From a virus: a DNA stretch of 40,105 nt. Below, in pieces: positions 20,143 through 27,714 of the stretch (its first letter is position 1; each line of letters begins with the position of its first letter). A program made the position numbers and the translations under genes. A model generated the notes under the pieces. That model was not told the origin of the DNA, did no database searches, and saw nothing but the letters and a program-made list of their open reading frames with translations. Where the stretch lies: positions 1 through 40,105 of the IMG/VR virus record IMGVR_UViG_3300042922_000422; one strand, 5' to 3'.

Positions 20143-21569
20143 TGGCAGACCTGAACATTGATTACCACCATCCTGCCTGGTCTGAGTTTTCCGACGAGTG
20201 GCGCATGGTGGCCGACTGCGTGGACGGCGAGCGCGCCATTAAGCGCAAAGGCAAGCGCAGGATGGTGTATCTGCCCCATCCGTCCAGCGACTGGCAGACC
20301 AGCGATCCGCAACTGACCCGGTATAACGCCTATGTGACGCGAGCGCCGTTTCTCAACGCCACCGGGCGAACTTTGCAGGGGCTGCTGGGCATTGCCTTTT
20401 CCAAACCCTTAAAAATTGAGCTTTCCGGCGCGCTGGACGTGCTGGCGGGCGACGTAGACGGGCAAGGGCTTTCGCTCGATCAGATGGCGCGTGATGCGGT
20501 ATCGCAAAACCTCCAGAAAGGACGAGCCGGTATTCTGACCGATTACACTGGCAGCGGGGAGCAACCACTTGCCCGCACCGGTCGCCCGGTGTTGAAACTT
20601 TACAAGGCCGCGCAGATCATCAACTGGCGCGTGACCAAAGGCAAAACCTCACTGGTTGTGCTGAAAGAGTTTGAAGCCGTGGATCTCCCGGATAATTTCC
20701 GGCTGGAGTTGCGCCTGAAATGGACGGAGCTTCGATTGATTGATGGCAAGGCCCATGTGCGCATCTGGAAGCAATCAGCTGAGGAAGGCGTGAAGGCTAC
20801 CGACCTAGCGCCGATTCTCGATCAGGCTGGTAACGCGCTTACTGATCTTCCGTGGTCATGGATTGGGGCCAACAACAACGATCACACGCCGGACGCGCCG
20901 CCGCTGGCGGATATCGCCTCGGTTAACATCAAACACTACCAGGCAGAAGCGAATATCGCGGAGATCGCCCACCTTTGTGGGAACCCAACACCAGCCGTTT
21001 CAGGGCTTAATGAGTCCTGGGCGGATAGATACCTGAAAGAAGGTATCCGCATCGGCTCTACGACTGGCGTGCTTCTGCCTGTTGGTGGAAAGCTTGAAAT
21101 TGTTCAGGCTGAGGATCGGAACCTCCCCATCATTGTGGCTGAGCGTCGCGAAAAACAGATGGCAATGCTTGGCGCGAAGCTGGTAGAGCGTGGCACATCA
21201 TCCAGAACGGCCACACAAGCCGCAGATGAGGCACAAACCGATAATTCAATCCTCTCGCTTTGCGTGGGGAATGTGGAAGCCGCCATAAATCGCGCTCTCG
21301 CGTTTGCTGCGGCCTTTGCTGGTGGCAGCGGCACGATCACCATCAATAAGCGGTACGAAGTCGCCCAGCTCGACTCGCAAGCCATCTCAACGCTGCTGGC
21401 TGCGGTGCAGAGTGGGAAAATGTTGCTGGTGGATTTCATCCGTTACATGCAATCCATCGGATTGGTCGATCCAGCGGCCAAGCCAGAGGAAGTGGAAACC
21501 GCGTTGCGTGCGCAGTCAGACCTGATCGGCAATACCTACGAGCAGGATAATGATGATGGTGACAATTAA
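20142..21569 (+). CDS. Portal protein, DUF4055 type, 475 aa
   Basis: The order terL-portal-Mu F and the sequence (YNAYVTRAPFLNATGRTLQG, then GLLGIAFSK near 70-90, NIKHYQAEANIAEIAHLCGN near 270, and ASRTATQAADEAQTDNSILS-like segment near 355-375) agree with DUF4055 portal proteins. Twelve copies form the DNA channel at one capsid vertex. It shares 20 nt with the next gene. Confidence 0.88.
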   Translation: MADLNIDYHHPAWSEFSDEWRMVADCVDGERAIKRKGKRRMVYLPHPSSDWQTSDPQLTRYNAYVTRAPFLNATGRTLQGLLGIAFSKPLKIELSGALDVLAGDVDGQGLSLDQMARDAVSQNLQKGRAGILTDYTGSGEQPLARTGRPVLKLYKAAQIINWRVTKGKTSLVVLKEFEAVDLPDNFRLELRLKWTELRLIDGKAHVRIWKQSAEEGVKATDLAPILDQAGNALTDLPWSWIGANNNDHTPDAPPLADIASVNIKHYQAEANIAEIAHLCGNPTPAVSGLNESWADRYLKEGIRIGSTTGVLLPVGGKLEIVQAEDRNLPIIVAERREKQMAMLGAKLVERGTSSRTATQAADEAQTDNSILSLCVGNVEAAINRALAFAAAFAGGSGTITINKRYEVAQLDSQAISTLLAAVQSGKMLLVDFIRYMQSIGLVDPAAKPEEVETALRAQSDLIGNTYEQDNDDGDN

Positions 21570-22656
21570 CGATCAGTTGCGCGATGAAGCGATCAGCCAT
21601 GCGCTCTACGTGGCGCGCTATGGCAACGGCGCGGCCCGCAAAATGATCCGGCTACTAAACGAGGCTGATTCTCTGTTATCTGCGGAGTTATTAAACGTCC
21701 TCGATGGTGTAGACGCGGCGACATGGAGCGAGCGCCGCCTTGCTTCCCTGCTGGCGTCTGTACGCCGCCTTAATCACAAGGCATACCAACCCGTTACGGA
21801 GGCGCTGAAAAGCGAGCTAGCGGCATTTGCCGGGCATGAGGCGGGCTATCAGTTTGACCTTTTCAACCAGTTATTGCCGGATTCCGTATTAAGCCACGTT
21901 GAGCTGCAAGCGATCACGCCTGATCAGGTTTACGCGGCGGCAGCCTCGCGACCTTTTCAGGGGCGGCTATTGTCTGAATGGGCCACCAATCTGGAAGCCG
22001 ACCGGTTGACGAAAATCACCAACGCGGTACGCATGGGTTACCTGTTAGGAGAAACCACCGAGCAGATCACCCGCCGCGTGGTTGGCACCAAAGCGGCCAA
22101 TCGCGAGGATGGAGCAATTCAAGGCAACCGGCGCAACCTGGCGGCGGTGACCCGAACGGCCATAGCCCATGTAGCCAGCACGGCCCGCCAGTCATTTGCC
22201 AAAGCTAACAGTGATTTGGTGAAGGGCAAGCAGTGGCTATCGACGCTCGATACCCGGACAACCACGATCTGCATTGTTCGTGACCGACTGAAATACACGC
22301 TGGATGGGAAGCCCATCGATCATAACGTGCCATACCTGCGCGGGCCGGGCAGGGCGCATTTCTGCTGCCGTTCTACCGAGACACTGATCCTCAAATCCTG
22401 GCGGGAATTGGGGATCGATGTTGACGAAATGGACGCTGGCACCCGCGCCAGCATGGACGGGCAGACACCCGGCGACACTACCTATTCAGAATGGCTACAG
22501 CGCCAGCCCTACGACCGGCAAAAAGCCGTCTTGGGCAAAGAGCGTGCCGACCTGCTGCGCGCCGGGAAACTGAAGGTGCCGGACTTCTTTAACGACCGGG
22601 GGGAATTCTTAACCCTCGATCAGCTGCGGCAACTTGAGCCGCGAGCTTTCAAATAA
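21550..22656 (+). CDS. Phage Mu F-like head morphogenesis protein, 368 aa
   Basis: The Mu F minor head domain lies at about residues 130-270, with the conserved ITNAVRMGYLLGETTEQITR, RTAIAHVASTARQSFAKANS, WLSTLDTRTTTICIVRD and a Cys-rich GRAHFCCRSTE. Such proteins sit inside or at the portal vertex and may be ejected. Three successive ATG codons start the frame; the third (21556) is best placed for AGGA at 21544. Confidence 0.88.
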   Translation: MMMVTINDQLRDEAISHALYVARYGNGAARKMIRLLNEADSLLSAELLNVLDGVDAATWSERRLASLLASVRRLNHKAYQPVTEALKSELAAFAGHEAGYQFDLFNQLLPDSVLSHVELQAITPDQVYAAAASRPFQGRLLSEWATNLEADRLTKITNAVRMGYLLGETTEQITRRVVGTKAANREDGAIQGNRRNLAAVTRTAIAHVASTARQSFAKANSDLVKGKQWLSTLDTRTTTICIVRDRLKYTLDGKPIDHNVPYLRGPGRAHFCCRSTETLILKSWRELGIDVDEMDAGTRASMDGQTPGDTTYSEWLQRQPYDRQKAVLGKERADLLRAGKLKVPDFFNDRGEFLTLDQLRQLEPRAFK

Positions 22657-22660
22657 TCCC

Positions 22661-22687
22661 AAAGGGCTGCCAGTGGCGGCCCTTTTT
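22661..22687 (+). terminator. Terminator between head morphogenesis and scaffold genes
   Basis: A 10-bp stem AAGGGCTGCC/GGCGGCCCTT (one T-G pair) with loop AGT, then TTT. Confidence 0.8.
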
Positions 22688-22731
22688 CTTTCCTGCGGCC
22701 AGAGGCCGCGACCATCTCGACGGAGTTGATG

Positions 22732-23394
22732 ATGCTCAAATTCAAAATTGATAAAGCCGCCTTTGACGCGCTATCAGACGACCAAAAAGCCATGTATCAG
22801 GAAGCCGGTGAAGGCTACCAACTGGCGATTGAGGGCTTGCCAGACGTATCCGGCCTGGAAGCCAAAGTGAACGAGCTGCTGGTCGATAAGGAGGCCGCCG
22901 AGAAGGCAGCACGCGAAGCAGCAGAGGAAAAGGCCCGCAAAGAAGGTGATGTTGCCGCCATCGAAAACAGCTGGAAACAGAAACTGGCTGATACCGAAGC
23001 GCGCTATCAGAGCCAGATCGAGAACCTGAACGGCTCGCTTAATACGCTGCTGGTGGACAACGTGGCGCAGAGCCTCGCCACCAAATTAGCTGGCGAAGCC
23101 GCGCCGGTAATGCTGCCTCATATCAAGAGCCGCTTATCTGTGGAAATGAAGGACGGCAAGCCAGTTACCCGCGTACTCGATGCAGACGGCAAGCCATCGG
23201 CTTTAACCGTTGACGAGCTGGGCGCGGAATTTACCGGCAATAAAGCCTTTGCTGGCGTAATTATCGGATCAAAAGCAAGCGGCACCGGCGGCGCTGGTGA
23301 CCCTTCGAAACCTGTTAGCGGAGCTGACGGACTGGGCGGCAACGACCTTGTGAGCGAAGCCGCGAATATTATTAAAAATATGGGAATTGAATAA
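22732..23394 (+). CDS. Putative capsid scaffold, 220 aa
   Basis: ATG at 22732 (MLKFKIDKAAFDALSDDQKA) has CGGAG 6 nt before it. The protein has an N-terminal cap, a long charged coiled coil (residues 45-115: VDKEAAEKAAREAAEEKARK...), and a C-terminal Gly-rich region ending SEAANIIKNMGIE. This plan, next to the major capsid gene, is that of phage scaffolds of the DUF6651-like type. The stop and capsid start overlap (TAATGA). Confidence 0.85.
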   Translation: MLKFKIDKAAFDALSDDQKAMYQEAGEGYQLAIEGLPDVSGLEAKVNELLVDKEAAEKAAREAAEEKARKEGDVAAIENSWKQKLADTEARYQSQIENLNGSLNTLLVDNVAQSLATKLAGEAAPVMLPHIKSRLSVEMKDGKPVTRVLDADGKPSALTVDELGAEFTGNKAFAGVIIGSKASGTGGAGDPSKPVSGADGLGGNDLVSEAANIIKNMGIE

Positions 23395-24356
23395 TGACTC
23401 TCCACATTTTCGAAACACAAGTTTCTACCGCTGCCACCGAGCTGGTGGCTCAGCAAGTGCAAAAATTTAATACCGCTTCCGGCGGCGCGCTGGTGATGGG
23501 ATCTGGCGATCACATCGGTGATTACATTGAGCGCACCAGCTGGCAACTAATTGGCGGTCTGGCGCAACGCCGTAATGCCTACAAAGACGGCGATCTGACC
23601 CCGGATGAACTGGGCCAGATTTTGGATCGCATGATCAAGATCGATGGCCGTATTGGCCCGGTTTCTATCACGCCAACCATGATGAAGCGTTTGGGTAAAA
23701 GCGTAGATGAGGCGTCTGCTGTAGTGGCTGCGCAGGCTACCGAGGCGATGCTTCAGGATTACCTTAACTCTACCTGCGGCGCGCTGCTGGCTGCCATCAA
23801 AGGCAACACCAATATGATCACTGATCTTTCCAGCGCCGAGGGCGTGAAACCGTCGCTGGCGGGCCTGAACAAAGGCGCACGTCCGATGGGTGATGCGTTC
23901 TCGCGTCTGGTGGCATGGGTAATGGATGGCGCGACCTATAACGACTTCATCGATGAGTCGCTGACCAACGCCAACCGCCTGTTTCAGATCGGCAATGTGA
24001 ACATCATGCAGGATGGGCTGGGCCGTCGCTTCGTGATTTCCGATATTCCGGCGCTGGCAGAAGGCAACCTTCAGCACGTTCTCGGCCTGACTGCTGGCGC
24101 TGCTGCGGTACAGACCTCCCCACTCAGCATGCTGGCGCAGCCGGTGTTGGGCAAAGAGAACCTGAAAGCGCTGATGCAGGGCGAATACGACTACACCGTG
24201 GGCCTCAAGGGTTACCAGTGGGCCGATAACGCCATTAAGTCACCAACCGATGAACAGCTGACCACCACCAAAAACTGGAAGAAAGTACGCACCAGCGATA
24301 AAGACACCGCTGGCGTACTGGTGACCTTCGGCAAAAAGGCTGAGGCAAAAAAGTAA
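23394..24356 (+). CDS. Major capsid protein, 320 aa
   Basis: Position after the scaffold, strong codon quality and segments such as VMGSGDHIGDYIERTSWQLI, GPVSITPTMMKRLGKSVDEA, RPMGDAFSRLVAWVMDGATY and LGRRFVISDIPALAEGNLQ identify the major head subunit of this phage type. It is presumably HK97-fold by analogy. The last codons GCA AAA AAG TAA contain a slippery heptamer (24347-24353) and the following -1 frame codes an Ig-like domain. Confidence 0.92.
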   Translation: MTLHIFETQVSTAATELVAQQVQKFNTASGGALVMGSGDHIGDYIERTSWQLIGGLAQRRNAYKDGDLTPDELGQILDRMIKIDGRIGPVSITPTMMKRLGKSVDEASAVVAAQATEAMLQDYLNSTCGALLAAIKGNTNMITDLSSAEGVKPSLAGLNKGARPMGDAFSRLVAWVMDGATYNDFIDESLTNANRLFQIGNVNIMQDGLGRRFVISDIPALAEGNLQHVLGLTAGAAAVQTSPLSMLAQPVLGKENLKALMQGEYDYTVGLKGYQWADNAIKSPTDEQLTTTKNWKKVRTSDKDTAGVLVTFGKKAEAKK

Positions 24357-24619
24357 CATCCGTAACTGTTAGCGGCCCGGCGAGCGTGAATGTTGGCGAA
24401 ACCATCACGCTAACCGCCGCCGTTGAACCTGCCGACGCTGAAAGCTACACCCTTGTGTGGTCTGTTGATGATGAATCATTAGCGACCATCGACCCCAAAA
24501 CCGGGGAATTGGCGGGCGTGGCTGCTGGCACCGCTGGCGCTGTCTGTACCGCACAGAACAGCGACGGCAGCGAGGTAGCCAGTGAGGCGCATGCAGTTAC
24601 GGTTACGGCACCAGCGTAA
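24347..24619 (+). CDS. Ig-like (Big_2) domain fused to the capsid protein by -1 frameshift
   Basis: At A AAA AAG (24347-24353), just before the capsid stop, a -1 slip continues into 88 codons up to TAA at 24617: VTSVTVSGPASVNVGETITL, then TAAVEPADAESYTLVWSVDD and ESLATIDPKTGELAGVAAGT..., a bacterial Ig-like group 2 domain. The open -1 frame begins exactly at the slip site. An AAGG lies about 8 nt upstream of the heptamer and GTTAGCG/CGCTAAC (24368-24374 and 24408-24414) can form a downstream stem. The long product would have about 408 residues. Ig-like domains added to capsid or tail proteins by frameshift are known in phages. An independent start at the ATG at 24386 has no binding site and would cut the domain. 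Confidence 0.85.
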   Translation, partial: KKVTSVTVSGPASVNVGETITLTAAVEPADAESYTLVWSVDDESLATIDPKTGELAGVAAGTAGAVCTAQNSDGSEVASEAHAVTVTAPA

Positions 24620-24623
24620 CACT

Positions 24624-24645
24624 AAGGGGCTTCGGCCCCTTTTTT
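24624..24645 (+). terminator. Terminator after the capsid/Ig frame
   Basis: AAGGGGC, loop TTCG, GCCCCTT, then TTTT; the stable UUCG tetraloop makes this the strongest-looking terminator of the window. Confidence 0.92.
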
Positions 24646-24657
24646 ATGGAGTTCCAC

Positions 24658-25140
24658 ATGATCGATAACGACCCGGCTTCGCCGACGTTTAACAGCTATG
24701 GAGACGTGGCGGGCCTGCTGGCTTTTGCTTCATCGCGTGGCTATGACGTGTCGGAGGAATCCGCCGAAATGTTGCTGTTTCAGGCTCTCGACTACCTGAA
24801 CCTACAACCCTGGGCGGGACGACCAACGAAACGGGGCCAGCCACTGCCGTGGCCGCGCGCTGGCGTGGTGGTCGGGGGCGAAGCTATCCCTGACGATGAA
24901 ATCCCGCAGGCGCTCATACAGGCCCAATACCGGCTGGCTGTGTCGGCGCAGGAAATCGACCTGATGCCGGGCTACGGTGGTGCGCAGGCGCTGCAAGAAT
25001 CGGTGAGCGGTGCAGTGTCCATCACATACAGCGAACAGACGCTTGGATCAGGGGTTTACTTCCCCTGGCTACGCCAGCTTTTGGGGGATCTGTTGGGCGC
25101 GGGCGCATCGTCCGTTAACTTTCGCGTGATGAGGGATTGA
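24658..25140 (+). CDS. Head-tail connector, DnaT-like adaptor type, 160 aa
   Basis: The ATG at 24658 (MIDNDPASPTFNSYGDVAGL) has GGAG 8 nt upstream; an upstream ATG at 24646 would start within that site. Segments FASSRGYDVSEESAEMLLFQ, ALDYLNLQPWAGRPTKRGQP and LPWPRAGV...IPDDEIPQALIQAQ are typical of the DnaT-like ssDNA-binding-annotated phage family, which acts as a portal adaptor in tailed phages. Confidence 0.85.
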   Translation: MIDNDPASPTFNSYGDVAGLLAFASSRGYDVSEESAEMLLFQALDYLNLQPWAGRPTKRGQPLPWPRAGVVVGGEAIPDDEIPQALIQAQYRLAVSAQEIDLMPGYGGAQALQESVSGAVSITYSEQTLGSGVYFPWLRQLLGDLLGAGASSVNFRVMRD

Positions 25141-25143
25141 ACC

Positions 25144-25494
25144 ATGCCGATCAGTTACCCGCGAATGAGGGCCACGGCTAAAAGGCTACTCACCGGAAAC
25201 GGCACCATCTGGAAGGTCACCAGACCGGGAAAGGTGGAGGTGATCGCCGGGGTGGAGCACGCCCGGCCAGAGACTCATTTTGATGCTATTGGCGTTCGTA
25301 GTGACTATAAACCAGCAGAGGTGGACGGCTCGCTGATCATCGGTGGCGACGTGCGAATCGTGTTTACCGCTGATCAGGTACTGCTGGTGGGCGATCTGGT
25401 AGATATCGATGGTAAGCCGTATCGAATTGTTAACCCTAACCCGGTTAAGCCCGCTGATCTGGTGCTTTGCTACCGGGCGCAGTTGAGGGCATAA
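25144..25494 (+). CDS. Putative head closure / connector protein, 116 aa
   Basis: Small beta-rich protein (RRLLTGNGTIWKVT-like N terminus, LVGDLVDIDGKPYRIVNPNP near the C terminus). Size and position between the adaptor and the gp10-like protein are those of head-closure proteins. GAGGGA precedes the ATG. Family assignment rests mainly on position. Confidence 0.75.
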   Translation: MPISYPRMRATAKRLLTGNGTIWKVTRPGKVEVIAGVEHARPETHFDAIGVRSDYKPAEVDGSLIIGGDVRIVFTADQVLLVGDLVDIDGKPYRIVNPNPVKPADLVLCYRAQLRA

Positions 25495-25495
25495 C

Positions 25496-25909
25496 ATGAG
25501 CGAAAACGCCGCATTTATGGCTTCCATTAACGCATTCGTGAGCAAAGCTAAGGCCAATCAGGAATTAGTGGTACGTGCAGGCAGCCTGCGCATTTTGGCC
25601 CGGCTGGTGCAAATGTCGCCCGTTGATACCGGGCGCTTTCGTGGAAACTGGCTGGTGGGCTTTAACAACGCGCCGGATGGCACGCTTGCAACAGTTGATA
25701 AGACCGGCAGCGAGACGATAGCTCGCGGATCGCTAGTGATTGAACAGTTTAAGGTGGGTATGACGTCGGTTTACTTCACCAATAACCTGCCTTATGCCTA
25801 CGCGCTGGAAATGGGCCATTCACAGCAGGCACCCGGCGGCATGGTGCGCATCACCGCCGCAGAGTTTCAGCGCTTCTTTGATGCCGCTGCGCAGGAGGTG
25901 CGGACGTGA
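25496..25909 (+). CDS. Tail-completion / HK97 gp10-like protein, 137 aa
   Basis: The segment MSPVDTGRFRGNWLVGFNNA (residues about 40-59) and the later NNLPYAYALEMGHSQQAPGG with a C-terminal helical AEFQRFFDAAAQEV are hallmarks of the HK97 gp10/tail completion family acting at the head-tail joint. It overlaps the next gene by 4 nt. Confidence 0.85.
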   Translation: MSENAAFMASINAFVSKAKANQELVVRAGSLRILARLVQMSPVDTGRFRGNWLVGFNNAPDGTLATVDKTGSETIARGSLVIEQFKVGMTSVYFTNNLPYAYALEMGHSQQAPGGMVRITAAEFQRFFDAAAQEVRT

Positions 25910-26319
25910 TCCCTGACATTGGCGCGGCCATGAATGCTCGATTGGGGGCATGGGCCGATGAGCAGGAAATCCCGCTAATCATTGAGAACTGCCAGGCAGA
26001 CAAGCCCGGAGGCCTGTTTCTGGAATCGTTCGACATGCCAGCGACACCCCATACGCTCGATCTCGGCCTGACCTGCCACGTTTACACCGGAATTTTTCAG
26101 GTGAACATCGTAGTGCCGGTCGGCAGCGGAACGAGCACAGCGCGCTCTGTGGCGCGCAAGGTGGCAGATCTTTTCCCAGAAGGTCAAATAATTAAGGGCG
26201 ATGGTTTCGCCTGCTGGGTAAGCGCACAGCCCGCGATTTATGCTGGTGTGCTCAACCCACGAAAAACCCGCTATTCAATCCCGGTAAGCATCTCTTACCG
26301 CGCTGATATTTCCAGCTAA
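25906..26319 (+). CDS. Tail terminator protein (DUF4128-like), 137 aa
   Basis: Length, position just before the tail tube gene, and segments such as LDLGLTCHVYTGIFQVNIVV, then PVGSGTSTARSVARKVADLF and a final RYSIPVSISYRADISS fit lambda gpU-type tail terminators (DUF4128), which cap the tail tube at its head-proximal end. Confidence 0.82.
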   Translation: MIPDIGAAMNARLGAWADEQEIPLIIENCQADKPGGLFLESFDMPATPHTLDLGLTCHVYTGIFQVNIVVPVGSGTSTARSVARKVADLFPEGQIIKGDGFACWVSAQPAIYAGVLNPRKTRYSIPVSISYRADISS

Positions 26320-26341
26320 CCCGGCATCCGCCGGGTTTTTT
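26318..26341 (+). terminator. Terminator between tail terminator and tail tube genes
   Basis: CCCGGC, loop ATCC, GCCGGG followed by TTTTTT. Confidence 0.88.
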
Positions 26342-26368
26342 ATTTCCATCATTCACAAGGAGGCCACA

Positions 26369-27046
26369 ATGGGCTTTCAACTTCCGAACGGCTCAACCAT
26401 TCAGGTGGGATCTGAGTTCGGCGACGAAATTAAAGTTACAGCCGTATCTAACGCCAAAGGCGCGGTTTTCAGCTGCGAAGAAGGGCATGGGCTGGTGGTA
26501 GGCGATGAAGTGCTGATCACTTCGGGCTGGCCGCTTATTAACTATCTGGCCGCCCGTATCAGCGACGTGGGCGTAGACGATAACACCGTAACCATCGGGG
26601 TAATCGACTCGACTGATGAGAACTTTTTCCCGAAAGGTAATGGCATCGGCTCGCTACGCAAAATCACCGCATGGACTCTGATCCCGCAGATCACCGAGCT
26701 TTCACAATCCGGCGGCGATCAGCAGTACATCCAGATCCAGTTTCTGGAGGACGACCGCCAGCGCAACTTGGCGACCTACAAGGCCGCGAAAACGCAGACT
26801 ATTACCCTGGCGCACGATTCCAGCCTGCCGATCTATGAGGTGCTGAAAAAGGCCGACCGCCGGGGCGATACGTTGCCGCTGAAAATGTACGTGCCTAAAG
26901 CCACCGAAACCCGGTACTGGAGCGGCACCCCATCATTCGATCCGCAGCCGCAAACTGCCCCTAACACCGTGGAAACGGTGCAGGTTTCGTTTGCCGTTAA
27001 GTCTATGGACATGGCGTTTTACAAAGACGCAGAAGCAAAAATCTAA
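26369..27046 (+). CDS. Major tail tube protein, 225 aa
   Basis: AAGGAGG precedes the ATG. The sequence (MGFQLPNGSTIQVGSEFGDE..., ALTIPQITELSQSGGDQQYI-like middle, QIQFLEDDRQRNLATYKAAK, TVETVQVSFAVKSMDMAFYK) is that of lambdoid tail tube subunits. No extra Ig domain is fused to it. It lies just before the chaperone pair. Confidence 0.88.
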   Translation: MGFQLPNGSTIQVGSEFGDEIKVTAVSNAKGAVFSCEEGHGLVVGDEVLITSGWPLINYLAARISDVGVDDNTVTIGVIDSTDENFFPKGNGIGSLRKITAWTLIPQITELSQSGGDQQYIQIQFLEDDRQRNLATYKAAKTQTITLAHDSSLPIYEVLKKADRRGDTLPLKMYVPKATETRYWSGTPSFDPQPQTAPNTVETVQVSFAVKSMDMAFYKDAEAKI

Positions 27047-27088
27047 CCTAATTGATGCCCCGGCAACGGGGCAAAATGGAGAATGCCC

Positions 27089-27400
27089 GTGACTACTAAA
27101 TTTACCCTTCAACCAAACCCGACATTCAAAGCTGACGTTAAGATCCCCCGCGCTGGTGAAGAAGATGGTGTGCTTACTTTCACGTTTAAACATTATCCGC
27201 TAGACCAGCTGGCGCACCTTGAAAAACTCGACGAAAAGACCGCCATCGATTTTGTGGCCGACATTGCCACCGCCTGGGCGCTTCCAGACGAATTTAACCG
27301 CGATAACCTGGAAACCCTGCTGAACAACTACCCCAGCGCGCTGAAGGCGATCACGGAAACCTACTATCGCGAGCTATTGGGTAACCGCGAAAAAAACTGA
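27089..27400 (+). CDS. Tail assembly chaperone G, 103 aa
   Basis: GTG at 27089 (MTTKFTLQPNPTFKADVKIP) is preferred, since GGAG (27078-27081) is 7 nt upstream; an ATG at 27083 would be 1 nt from it. The protein ends ...LLGNREKN at TGA 27398-27400. It is the short form of the G/GT pair and helps the tape measure fold before tube assembly. Confidence 0.85.
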   Translation: MTTKFTLQPNPTFKADVKIPRAGEEDGVLTFTFKHYPLDQLAHLEKLDEKTAIDFVADIATAWALPDEFNRDNLETLLNNYPSALKAITETYYRELLGNREKN

Positions 27401-27714
27401 TCCGGGCTGCGTCTGCGTTCTATACGCCTGAACCTACCGCCGAAGAGCTTGCCGCTTGGGGCATGACTGCGGACGACTTCGACGACGAAGTGATCGAGGT
27501 GTGGCCTGACTGCTGGGATGCATTCTGCATCTTCCAGGCATGCGCCACACAGTGGCGGGCCGGGGCGAACGGTGCAACCGGCCTTGATTACAACGTCTTG
27601 CCGTGGCTTATGAAGTTACACGGTGTAAAGGACGAGGCAGCAGCCCTGAGAGATATCCGCGTTATGGAGCGCGTCGCACTGAATACGATTTATGAGAATC
27701 AGGGGGCGGAATGA
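27391..27714 (+). CDS. GT extension of the tail chaperone, produced by -1 frameshift
   Basis: Slip site A AAA AAC at 27391-27397, directly before the G stop. In the -1 frame translation continues LIRAASAFYTPEPTAEELAA, then WGMTADDFDDEVIEVWPDCW and on to TGA at 27712-27714, adding about 105 residues (GT near 208 aa). The T part resembles DUF1799 chaperones. A frameshifted G/GT pair before the tape measure is conserved across long-tailed phages. The open frame starts upstream of its first ATG, so an independent start is not favoured. Confidence 0.88.
   Translation, partial: KKLIRAASAFYTPEPTAEELAAWGMTADDFDDEVIEVWPDCWDAFCIFQACATQWRAGANGATGLDYNVLPWLMKLHGVKDEAAALRDIRVMERVALNTIYENQGAE

Noticed and set aside
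23547-24077. 176-aa minus-strand frame opposite the major capsid gene
   Set aside because: Shadow frame of a highly biased coding sequence; no binding site, no family resemblance, His/Arg/Gln-rich composition typical of antisense frames. The same applies to long minus-strand frames at 29246-29755, 30198-30746 and 35670-36173.
24386-24619. Separate gene for the Ig-like protein starting at the ATG at 24386
   Set aside because: No ribosome binding site, the start would remove the first beta strand, and the -1 frame is open back to a slippery heptamer on the capsid stop.
27463-27714. Independent gene T starting at the ATG at 27463
   Set aside because: The -1 frame is open back to A AAA AAC at the G stop, as in the conserved G/GT system; the ATG lacks a binding site.
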